Below, piece by piece: positions 45,936 to 54,709 of a DNA stretch of 64,000 nucleotides; the stretch's first letter is position 1; each line of letters starts with the position of its first letter. Source of the stretch: Atriophallophorus winterbourni (taxonomy: Eukaryota; Platyhelminthes; Trematoda; Plagiorchiida; Microphallidae); contig JACCGJ010010541.1 in NCBI GenBank assembly GCA_013407085.1, forward strand, positions 40,929 through 104,928, written 5' to 3'. The translations under genes were made by a program, and so were the position numbers. Under the pieces are notes generated by a model. The model saw nothing but the letters and a program-made list of their open reading frames with translations, was not told the origin of the DNA and did no database searches.

Positions 45936-46524
45936 ACTAGGCAATCCCTAACAGAGTTGACCTTCGTCCAAAGTGTTACGCCATCGGCTTTCTGAGTAGA
46001 AATGATTTTTACCCGAATCACGAAATAAATGCTGAATTACAACTAGAGCTAAATTCACCAATTAAAAGCGTTTTTTCCGGAAATTTGATGTACCGAGCGA
46101 AACTCCGTTTTGGACATCCTAATGCGATTTCGTTCTGCTCAAATGTCACAATAACCTCATTACATTAACAAAATATCAATGATTCAATATTAATGAGATT
46201 ATTCTCTTGACCGATCAAGTTAGAAGAAACAATCCCGTTCATTTTTATTTTTAAATACCCCGAAATCGACTATGAATTAATTTGAATGAATGGATGGAAG
46301 ATTTTGAAACCCAAATGGGATTACACAATTGTCCCTAACTGGTCGTTCCATTTGCCCAAGTGTCACCTCATACGCTGCTATTTCCAAGAGAGTTAAAGTG
46401 CCAGGTCTGATCTTTTCTGAACGCAAACGTTTTGCCGGAATATTTCGAGAGCTATCTTCTCTGCTGTCCACCCAATATACGATAAATTGTCTGCAAAGCG
46501 AAGAAACTGATAATGCGGGTGTCT
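45936..46524. other. intron sequence
   Basis: Short open stretches without domains. No feature recognised. Confidence 0.4.
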
Positions 46525-46790
46525 GATGTTGTTGTTATTGGCCTTCTTCGGTCGATGTCGACCATGGATGTACATCACAATCGTATAAATATTTATGTTT
46601 TACAGCATTTTGAATAGCTAGGCAGTCCGATTCGGGAGGAACTATATCCCCCACAGCGCTTGCAACGATAGTCAGAACTCGTTTGTAGGGCGTCAGTTGC
46701 ACGCCGGCGGCGTGATCTATGTTCAGCAGCAGCGGGAGTCGGTACACCACCAAATTCGTTCGAAAAGCATTTATTGCAGGAAGGCACGTA
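46525..46790 (-). mobile_element. copy of the zinc-finger-tailed LINE 3' end, minus orientation
   Basis: Minus-strand reading CKRCGGYSSSRIGL with a distal YSKCC reproduces the C-terminal finger of the copy at 37930-38312. It is followed by GTCGACATCGACCGAAG and GGCCAATAACAACAACATC. The CAA-type tail is well kept here. Confidence 0.7.
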
Positions 46791-48443
46791 GGTTGATTCT
46801 AACTCTATTCCAACTCAAAATCTACTCTGGTTTAAACGGTTCATGGATTGAAAATGAACATGCCTACATGACCGTTCTACGTTTCCTAAACGTATCACAC
46901 GACATATTAATGGATATTTTGGATAAGATTAAGCAATAGCAAATAAAATCAATAAAAAATATTCAGAAAACATACTTATTCTTCATTAATATTTTGCGGA
47001 AACTGGGAGCATAATTTAAACGATAAACACTCGAAAACCAAATCAAACAAATTGATGATTATATTGTGCTATTGATTCGTATTTGAGGTCATTTATTATC
47101 CTAAAACGGCTGGATGATTATCACAGTTCAAGTCACACGGACTCTAATGTAGATAAACGAGAGTAAATGTTTAGAAACATTTCACTATGAACTTTTCTGA
47201 GAGCCACAATTTCGCTTTTCTTCTGCTCTTGTTTCTGCAACATCACAATAACCTAGACCCTGGAGAATAAACTAATGTTTTCCTGACAGCTAAAGCGCAC
47301 GGACTAAACTTTCGGTTGTTTAACATTCTGGAGTTCTTCTGCTTGGTCACAGAGAAATATACAAATCTAGGCACATGTTTACGAGACACTAATTGAAATT
47401 CCATCAGAATTTGAAAACCGTATCATACGTAATCAGTTAGGGTGAACATTTTACATGACTTGGAAGAAAATTTTCATTAAAATATCCAATCTAACAAAGG
47501 TATTGGTATAGTTTAATGTCGAATTAAAATGGAAATCGTGGTGTCAAACTTTTTTGTTAATAATGACATAAAATTTAAAATCACCCGCGGAAGTCTTATT
47601 GAATTTTCAAGTGGTTATTGTAGTATTTTTAGTTCCCGTCAGAAATATCTGGTTTGAGTATCTCTGCTATGTACCAATACTATTCACGTTTACTCTAAAT
47701 GATGCCGATCACTATTTTATGAATAACTATGTTTTTGGTTTGTACGTAAATTTCCACAACATTAGCGCTATAAATAATTTTAGACGATTCCGGTATGGAT
47801 TTGTGTGTTTTCAACCAACTAAATCTGGAATCAAATTCAAAGGGTTCGATTGAATAGATTACCGCATTGATTCACTCAGGAACCGGACATTAAACAGGAT
47901 TCAAGTATTAATCAACTTAGTAATAATGAGAATAGTATTAAAAAACCATGGAGCCTAAAGAGCTATCCTGAATGCTAATAATTTATCAGACTATGTACCT
48001 ACACTTATATGTAATTCTTAAGTATATGGTGATCCTCTGTATTTCAATGTGACTGTAGTGTACATTGAACTGTTTATTATACCCTTGAAATCCGTGAGCA
48101 GAAATCATATTCGAAGCAATCCACCGATAATCGCAAACTTTTGGGCTATTTAACTTATTTTCACGGAACAGAAAATAATATTAATCAAAATAAGCTATAA
48201 ATTATAAAAGGATATAGAACCATTTGATCACCAAGTTAATTATGATTGCACAATTTCGTTTTTTTTTCGTGGGGACTTCAGATACCGTTTGATATGTGAT
48301 TAATTGTGATACTATCTTGAACTTCTGAAAGGTGATTAGATTTTGCTTTACATTGTACGTCAACATGTATACATTGTTCTTTACCTTCAAGAAAATAACG
48401 TTTTTAATTTTCAAAAATAATTCATTTTCAGATTTTAGCTTAC
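46791..48443. other. intron sequence
   Basis: About 1.65 kb without a recognised feature. Plus-strand frames at 46697-46939 and 47599-47853 are AT-rich with no domain. Confidence 0.4.
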
Positions 48444-48745
48444 CATTTAAAAATTGATAATAAATCGTGACACTTCGGGACGGGCATCGCGACAATATTT
48501 TGTTGTACATTTGAAGATGTTGCAAAATAATTTCGATTTTCGGAACCGAAGTCGAGATGCCAACTATTTCCAAGGGTTCGGAGTCTTCGTTCAGACAAGT
48601 CTTGATTTGTTCTCCCACCGTTTGAGAATCGGAATTGTATGACTGGTGGATGTTTTGCATGAAATTGTGTGTGGGGTTTGAGTATGTTTCACTGCTCCTC
48701 TGGTTAACAAACGTTCGTAATTCTAGGCTTGGATAATTTTCACAC
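48444..48745 (-). CDS. divergent CUB3, second exon
   Basis: Acceptor TATTTAG before 48745 and donor GTAAGC after 48444. The exon reads CENYPSLELRTFVN, GEQIKTCLNEDSEPLEIV, VPKIEIILQHLQMYNK, CPSRSVTIYYQF. The ending (hydrophobic strand, then Y-x-F) fits a CUB C-terminal half, but the middle is longer and poorer in the usual motifs. Phase fits both neighbours: one base in, one base out. With the preceding exon it is the least typical module of the gene and may have a changed role. Confidence 0.7.
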
Positions 48746-49644
48746 CTAAATATCGATTTATTTTCTATCATTAGTTAAACATAATAAATATCTGAAATCA
48801 ATAAATCGATCGAATTATAAATTAATAGAGTTTCATTTCTACAGTAAAATTATGTATACAAAATTAGTCTTGAGCTTAAATTACGACTAACATTACATGA
48901 AAATATTTCTTTTTTGGAAAACGAGCCCTTAGGCATGTCTAAGCGTCACGATATTTGCGTATTACTTGAGAAAAGTTTTCCAAAGGAATGAATAAATGTA
49001 CTTTTTGTCCTTCAATCTGTTGAGGTTAATTAAAATACATCCTGTGATATTTTACTCTTTCCCAGATTTTCATTCGTTGTAAAAATAGTGAGAAATGTTT
49101 ATGCATGTAGCACTTGAACACACTATGAAATTTGTTAGCCAGCAATATTTTTAGGCAGCCAAGTCCAGGTTACACATGTTCGGCTAGAGTTTGACCAATG
49201 TTTTAAATATGACTGAACATGAACATCATATTTTAAAAGTAATCTGTGTGATGGAAATCTTCATCTTTGGAAAAATTTTTTGTCAGAGACGTATATAAAT
49301 AATCTGGAAGAAAAAGCTAGAATTATTCAATTTAACAGAAACTTCATCATAGTGCTTAATCTATCATTGGTTGATCCGATAAAGTCCTACTCCAAATGAT
49401 AAAGATCTGTCCTTACCTGAGGGAATAAATAAATCATGATTTTATCAAACATTTTTCTGGCTTTTGGCAGGTGCTTGCATTCCCTTAATAACGCGCAAAG
49501 AATAATACTGTAATTCAAAATGTTTAAAAAAATCCATGGAGAGGCTTGCATTGCATGTTCCTGAAATTACTTCAATGGGATTCGTTTCCGAAAAAGGAAA
49601 ATAATTTTCATAACAAACTATTATTGTGACAACATTGTGCAACA
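48746..49644. other. intron sequence
   Basis: No feature recognised. The 89-codon minus frame at 49445-49714 has no splice support and overlaps a repeat. Confidence 0.4.
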
Positions 49645-49715
49645 TTTGTCCATCTTGTTGACTACAAACAGCCAGAAAAAGCTTAATGTGTAGAACTGCG
49701 AGGTATGTAAGCAAA
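49645..49715 (+). repeat. remnant of a retrozyme-like repeat
   Basis: TTGACTACAAACAGCCAGAAAAA followed by TAATGTGTAGAACTGCGAGG and TGTAAGC is a decayed hammerhead end of subfamily B, with CTGATGA lost. Short and old. Confidence 0.45.
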
Positions 49716-49788
49716 GCAGAAGCTCACAAATCAAATCGAGCCGTTTAATCAGTTTATAAAAATAATTTCCATTTCTGTCAAAACTAAC

Positions 49789-50041
49789 CTAAAATCCCCC
49801 AATGGCTTTATATTTGATTTGAGATTGTCGACGAAATTCCTTTCGTCAGAAACTTTGCGACACCATTTGGGATCATCCGTGCCGATGACAACACGTATTC
49901 GAATTCGCTGTCCGTGTTTTCCTACGAAAATGAGTCTTCCTGAGAAATTTCCTGTCCAATTGTTTTCTTCAATTAATTGCCTCAGGGTGAACGTACCGTG
50001 TGTAGGATGATCGGTACCGTTTACGATGTGTAGAAACTTTT
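49789..50041 (-). CDS. divergent CUB3, first exon
   Basis: Acceptor ATTTCCAG and donor GTTAGT bound an open exon that reads KFLHIVNGTDHPTHGTFTL, NWTGNFSGRLIFVGKHGQRI, IRVVIGTDDPKWCRK. The position, length and phases (two bases in, phase 2 out) are those of a CUB first exon, and LIFVGKHGQRIRIRV matches the CUB strand pattern. The G-x-F-x-SPxYP signature is not kept. Assignment to CUB rests partly on gene structure. Confidence 0.7.
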
Positions 50042-50334
50042 CTGGAAATTAAATTTAGAAAATAAATTGTTAAGAAGCCTTGACTCAGTTTCTTCAAATA
50101 ATGGGTCAAGTTAAAATTCTAATACAAATTTTAAAATAAAAGTTGCATAAATCACTATGGTAACGTGCCCAACATTTTTGGAATATATTTAAGGAGAGAT
50201 ATCGATTTTGATTCAGGAAACTCTCTTCGATGCCAGCTGAAATGCGAACGCGCCTACTGCATCGTTTACAGTGAAAGTAAGGGTGCTAGTAACGGTAAAT
50301 GTTTCTGAAAATTCAACCATTGGCTTATTGATAA

Positions 50335-50610
50335 CCAATTTGTGGTGTGAGAGGGATTTGAGCACCACAACATTTGGCCATTCATAACCAATCGAGCACT
50401 TGACAAGAATTCACTGTTTGATTCTATAATTGAAACCAGTGGTTATTTGTAATAACGCACAATAACAGAGACATTCAACTAACCACTGTGTCAAGGCTCA
50501 CTGAACCTGATCTTACTCTATCCACCTGATGACGGAAAAAAGTCAGAAACCGGTAGTGGTGTGTGAGGATGAAGTGATCAACACAAATTATTAGTCTAAT
50601 AATTTACTTG
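50335..50610 (+). repeat. retrozyme-like repeat, subfamily B, one full unit plus start of the next
   Basis: A unit of about 214 bp starts at 50342 with GTGGTGTGAGAGGGAT, which is the sequence just after a cleavage site. It runs through GAGCACTTGACAAGAAT, GATTCT, and CACTGTGTCAAGGCTCACTGAACCTGATCTTACT to the hammerhead whose predicted cleavage site is after 50555. A partial second unit follows (GTGGTGTGTGAGGATG). The unit boundary at the cleavage site is notable. Confidence 0.75.
50519..50561 (+). ncRNA. hammerhead ribozyme, core intact, stem II decayed
   Basis: Stem I CCAC (50522-50525) pairs perfectly with GTGG (50556-50559). CTGATGA at 50526-50532, GAAAC at 50546-50550, and triplet GTA at 50553-50555. 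The stem II region (CGGAAAAAAGTCA) has lost most pairs. Confidence 0.68.
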
Positions 50611-51149
50611 TTCATATGGCAACGTTCCACCTTATGTCGTATATCTTTGGTACTTAAACATTTTGCACGAAACCATCTCTGAAATTCAAAGGTGAATATC
50701 TGCTATTTTTAAACGTCGGTCACTAAGAGCATTGTCCAGAACATATATCCGATGTAAACAGCAGAGGTTTAAGAGCATGCACGCAAATGAATAGGTCTAT
50801 TTTCTTAACTGATTTCGCTTGGGGTGAAACTTACTTTCATTACCGGTATATTGATGCTATCCAACTTGTGAAAAAAATCTAGTGGGCTTGAGTGGATTAA
50901 TAGCTCGAATCGGTGACAACTGCAAGTACAGCGGAGCCAGCTGGGGAAAAGTTAAGGTTGTGGAACATCTAGTAAACCGAGCTGCACTTGACCGTTTACG
51001 ATTTCTCGCATTATTTACCGATTAGCTGCAGCAAATACCTCTTGAAATATGTAAGCACCACAATAGATCAGATCTCTAAAAGGATTGTTGCTTCCACAAT
51101 TTTGTGCATTAATCGGATATTAAACTCATTGATTGCTTGAAAGACAGAT
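50611..51149. other. intron sequence
   Basis: No feature recognised. Confidence 0.4.
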
Positions 51150-51261
51150 ATCGTGTGAACACCTTGGTTCGTTTTGCGAACCCAAATGTAACAGTGGCAC
51201 TTAATTATCATCTTGCTTACCATTTATCCACTATTTGCAGGCTCATTAAACCTAATATTAC

Positions 51262-51310
51262 TTCTTCCACCTGATGACGGCAAACAACCAGAAACCGGTA
51301 GTGATGTGTA
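51262..51310 (+). ncRNA. hammerhead ribozyme, core intact
   Basis: CTGATGA at 51271-51277, GAAAC at 51291-51295, cleavage triplet GTA at 51298-51300. Stem I CAC/GTG then a mismatch. Stem II GGC/ACC with two good pairs. Core bases are all present. Confidence 0.68.
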
Positions 51311-51487
51311 AGGGATGGGGGATGTGAGCAACACATCACTTTGGTCATCCATAATCACCTCGAGTGCTTGACCACGAATCTATATGTGATTCTGTGTTTG
51401 AACATCATGATTCTTTGTAAGAACCGTATTTAACAGTAGCAAACAAATAAACCTTGGTTTACCACTATTCCACGGTTTCAAGTCTCA

Positions 51488-51530
51488 GTGAACCCGATGA
51501 CGGCAAACTGCCAGAAGCCAGTAGTGGTAT
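51488..51530 (+). ncRNA. hammerhead ribozyme motif, decayed
   Basis: CCGATGA at 51494-51500 (one core change), a perfect stem II GGC-AAACT-GCC, GAAG instead of GAAA at 51514-51517, then AGTA and GTGGTATG. Probably inactive. Confidence 0.55.
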
Positions 51531-51789
51531 GTTAGTGAGCGGTATGTATGTAACACATTACAGAGATGGAGTATTTGATAACATATCGTCAGGTTTTTTT
51601 CAACGTTCGAATATACAAGTTTTAGAACCGCGTCATCAAACAAACTGCCACAACTGGACGAATAAGTACTTTAGGGGAATTTGCCAATATAATAATTTTC
51701 ATATTAGAATCATTATTTATATTATACAAGAAACTTAAAGACGCTTCTGATAAATATAGTAAATTCGATTATTTTGTTAATCCATTTCA

Positions 51790-52220
51790 ATGGAGTTGTG
51801 TGTGTTTGGTGGAAATGAATGTAAAATGGATTTTCATTCAAGACAATGGGCATGACCACATTTACGTGTGTGTGGGTACATGCGATTTAAGGTAATTCAA
51901 GGTTTTTGATGGACTAAAAAGCAACAAGCTTAACAATAACCAAAGGACGGTTGAAAATTTTAAAAAGATGAACGTTTTTGAAAACAAGATAAGCAGTTAA
52001 ATTAAACAGTATATAAGTATTCGGGAAACGAATAATTCAATAAAAGTATGTCTAATCTCGCGTTAAAGTCATGCAAGTTAGTGGTGTACAAAATTATCCA
52101 ACAGTGGGTTACAAGCTCAAGTTGTTTACCAGTTTTCTACTGTTTCAAGGCAACAACATCCTGAATGTACTGTCCCTAGCTAATTGTTGTAAACAGCGTC
52201 AAAACCAGTATCGGGAAATG
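51790..52220 (+). repeat. retrozyme-like repeat, subfamily A, split by a CR1 tail
   Basis: The first half is 51793-51890 (TTGTGTGTGTTTGGTGGAAATGAATG, CATTCAAGACAATGGGCATGACC, GTGTGTGTGGGTACATGCGATT). The second half, from about 52088 (AAATTATCCAACAGTGGGTTACAAGCTCAAGTTGTTTACC, CTACTGTTTCAAGG), ends in a decayed hammerhead at 52171-52215 with CTAATTG in place of CTGATGA. The CR1 fragment at 51893-52085 sits between them. Confidence 0.65.
51893..52085 (-). mobile_element. CR1-like LINE extreme 3' end
   Basis: Homologous to 21062-21260: AAGGTAATTCAAGGTTTTTGATGGACTAAAAAGCAACAAGCTTAACAATAACC (plus-strand view, described in parts), then GATAAGCAGT, TATTCGGGAAACGAATAAT and ATGTCTAATCTCG. Only the last codons and the 3' untranslated region are present. 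Confidence 0.75.
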
Positions 52221-52344
52221 CAAGCAAATATGGATTTTCGTCCAATCAAACAACTATTTTTCTTGCTCTGAGAGATAGCGTGGTTGCTTACCGTTTCTTC
52301 GAAATGTCGAATATATAAGATTAACAATTTTTCTAAAAAAGCTA

Positions 52345-52440
52345 ATTTGCATGCATTTCCATCACACACACACCCCGCGATCGGTTTCGTGCTGTTTGCA
52401 CTCATCAGGTAGGGACAGTAGAATCAGGATCCGCATGGAA
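52345..52440 (-). repeat. retrozyme-like repeat, subfamily A, minus orientation, hammerhead portion
   Basis: Minus-strand CATGCGGATCCTGATTCTACTGTCC leads into a hammerhead (52414-52373) and the start of a next unit (GGGGTGTGTGTGTGATGGAAATGCATGCAAATTAGC). It is the inverted counterpart of 52760-52885, only about 350 bp away. Confidence 0.75.
52373..52414 (-). ncRNA. hammerhead ribozyme, core intact
   Basis: Minus strand: CCCTAC, CTGATGA (52408-52402), stem II GTGC-AAACA-GCAC perfect, GAAAC (52388-52384), then CGATC as the cleavage region and GCGGGG. Stem I keeps four or five of six pairs (one A-C mismatch). One of the two best-preserved motifs of the window. Confidence 0.75.
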
Positions 52441-52652
52441 GATTGCGTAAATGGATCTGTGTCACACGACGACAATAAATCCAAGACGAATTCATCAAAA
52501 TTTGACGGATAACCGCAACGTGACTGCTTCCGGAATTATTCAGTTTATCTTGGTACAGCCATTTACAGTAACCCATACATGAAAAATACAGTAATCTTTG
52601 TGGTGTGTGCGATGGAGATGCATGCAAATGAGCATTTTTATTCATGGTCATG

Positions 52653-52662
52653 GGTTCAAACC
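52653..52662 (+). promoter_or_regulatory. B-box-like motif inside the repeat unit
   Basis: GGTTCAAACC fits the RNA polymerase III B-box pattern GGTTCRANNCC. No good A-box is seen upstream, so internal Pol III transcription is only a possibility. Confidence 0.25.
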
Positions 52663-52793
52663 CGGTCTACATTAGTGGGGGGTTTATGTGATTGAACAGG
52701 TTGGTCGTACCAACCTTACTCAACAGTGGCATACAAGCGCAACTTGTTTACCATTCTTCCACTGTTTCAAGCGCATGCGGATCCTAATCCTAC

Positions 52794-52840
52794 TGTCCCT
52801 ACCTGATGAGTGCAAACAGCACGAAACCGGTCGTGGGGTG
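52794..52840 (+). ncRNA. hammerhead ribozyme, intact (best copy)
   Basis: All conserved parts are present: stem I strand CCCTAC (52797-52802) and CTGATGA (52803-52809), then stem II GTGC (52810-52813), loop AAACA and GCAC (52819-52822). GAAAC (52823-52827), a very short stem III and GTC (52830-52832) follow, and the partner stem I strand is GTGGGG (52833-52838). Stem I has six pairs (one G-T) and stem II four. Predicted cleavage is after 52832. The topology is type I with a minimal stem III, like motifs known from Penelope-like elements and metazoan retrozymes, which often work as dimers. Confidence 0.82.
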
Positions 52841-52890
52841 TGTGTGTGTAATGGAGATGCATGCAAATAAGCATTTTTTTCTTTAATAAT

Positions 52891-54443
52891 TTAGAAAAAA
52901 GACTGCAGTATTTATTGAGAAATCTTATGCGTTTATATAACAATGTTAACCCAGATGATTACTACAAATATTCTCTTGACATATTTGATTTATTGACAAG
53001 GGTCACGCGACCGCACAGTCGATCACTCCAGTCTTGTCATTTTGTGAATTATTGTAATTAACTTGTCAAATGCGGATACGAAACAATCCGCAAATTGCAT
53101 GACATTTTTACTGAATTCCACTCTCATCGCAAAACTCAACGGATCGAAAATTTATCAAAGTTATTTCTACACACGAATACGAAATTTTCACTGATATTCG
53201 AATTGCATAAACATTATTTTCTGTGCGTACCTAACTGAACATTGAACCAATAGTTTGATTGCAAGAATTGACGGGAAATTTCATGAAAGATTACATAGTT
53301 CCATCTCGGACTGTGCAACATAATTGACAATTGCTGCAATTATATCAATCAATACTTGTAACGTATCCATTGAAATCCTTTTTAGTTACAAAGAGTGCAA
53401 ATAAAAAAGCTTTCACAACATGCTGAATTTCATTAATTAAATAAACGTAGGAAAGGTGTCAACTTGTAGGCCGCGGTTAGCGGAAAATCAAAACATGTTT
53501 TATCATGTCTGCCCCCACACAAATAGATGGTTTAAAGTTATGAATGGAACAAAATATTCGTATTTGAATCTGTTTCCAACACACAAACAGCACGTTTTGC
53601 TTGCACAAATCACACCGAATCCGTACGTTCAGGATACGCATACATTAAACTACTGATGACAAAGTGACAAATATCTGGATAAGCCTGACACATCCAATCT
53701 GTGGAATTGCATGTGACCATATGTTCAAATAGCCATTTCTCAATTGATTCTTGGGATACGAATGCCAATTATACTGACCTAATTGATGGGTGCAGAAGGA
53801 ACTGACATTGGGATTGGAATACATGCATCTTCTTATTGAAGGTAGATATATTTCACTAATTTCAATAAAGATTCAATTTTACAAAATTGATGTAAACCGG
53901 TTCACGTAGAAATAGATCTTTTTAATGTAACGTAAAGTTCAAATAATCCAGATTCATTTTTATAATTACATTACCTCAGCTAAACCCATTCTGCGTACAA
54001 TAATAAGAGAAATGCACCTTAAATTAAGGTTCCATTCAAAATCCAAACAAGATTCGTTTTACAGATGAAAATGTTTTTGAATTTTGCCCGTATTGCATGA
54101 ACTTTCTTAGCATGATTTATTAAAATAAAAATCCACAAATAACAACAAAACATGTTCTATTTTGTTGATAAATATAATCTTTGTCAATCATTTCATCATA
54201 TTTAAATTTTCTAATTTTAATTTGAATGCAGTGGTTTGTTAACAATTCTCTTTTCCATCATGATTCAATATATTGTGAGCACAACAGCATCTGGTACAAT
54301 AATTTTATTATCTGAGGTCAAAACGTTTCACTAAGCTAAGGTGGGAATAACTATTAACTCGATTTTGTAGGTTTTTCCATGACAAAAAGGCGTAACATCC
54401 AAAAGAATCAACATCATTCTCCAAACAAAATATTCGAGCTAAC
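52891..54443. other. intron sequence
   Basis: About 1.5 kb between CUB2 and CUB3 exons, AT-rich, no recognised repeat. The 66-codon plus frames at 52861-53061 and 53456-53656 lack domains. Confidence 0.4.
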
Positions 54444-54709
54444 CTTTATCTGAACTTGAGGATACGTTGGACATCATTAATCGGTTAGTTACTACACCGT
54501 CAGGTTTCACCGTGTAAATAAAGGAAAAACCTTTCTCGTTGGAATCTGTCCGATTGTCAGTCTCGAAGGTCATGATTATTGTTTTGGCGCGGAAGCGAAG
54601 TTGGTTATTGGGGGGTTTGAGATCGGAGCCACGAAAAATTTGCCGTATTGATTTTTCATTTGATTGTTCCAGAATAAGCAGAAGTTGATCTCCGGATGTG
54701 CCTTCATTT
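54444..54709 (-). CDS. CUB2, second exon
   Basis: Acceptor ACTATTTTCAACTTACGTAG and donor GTTAGC. It reads NEGTSGDQLLLILEQSNEKS, IRQIFRGSDLKPPNNQLRFRAK, then TIIMTFETDNRTDSNEKGF and SFIYTVKP. The C-terminal CUB half is clear: a hydrophobic strand, F-x-T/S-D, KGF turn and aromatic end. One base in (completes an AAA codon) and one base out. The linker after the domain (VVTNRLMMSNVSSSSDK) joins the next module. Confidence 0.85.

Larger units (their letters stand above)
51150..51560 (+). repeat. retrozyme-like dimer, subfamily B
   Basis: A partial unit ends at the hammerhead 51262-51310. A complete unit of 223 bp follows (51301-51523: GTGATGTGTAAGGGATGG, GTGAGCAACACATCACTTTGG, GTGCTTGACCACGAATC, GAACATCATGATTCTTTG, CCGTATTTAACAGTAGC, TTCCACGGTTTCAAG). 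It closes with a second hammerhead at 51488-51530, then the start of a third unit. This is the clearest tandem array of the family in the window. Confidence 0.8.
52600..52890 (+). repeat. retrozyme-like repeat, subfamily A, full unit plus start of the next
   Basis: The unit runs from 52600 (GTGGTGTGTGCGATGGAGATG, the sequence expected right after cleavage) to 52832, 233 bp. Landmarks are TGCATGCAAATGAGC, GGGTTCAAACCCGG, GTGATTGAACAGG, CCAACCTTACTCAACAGTGGC, TTCCACTGTTTCAAGCG and GGATCCTAATCCTACTGTCC. A second unit starts at 52833 and is cut off at about 52885. This is the best subfamily A copy. Confidence 0.8.

Noticed and set aside
48202..48443. Extension of the minus frame beyond 48444
   Set aside because: A good GTAAGC donor ends the exon at 48444; the rest is AT-rich intron that happens to stay open.
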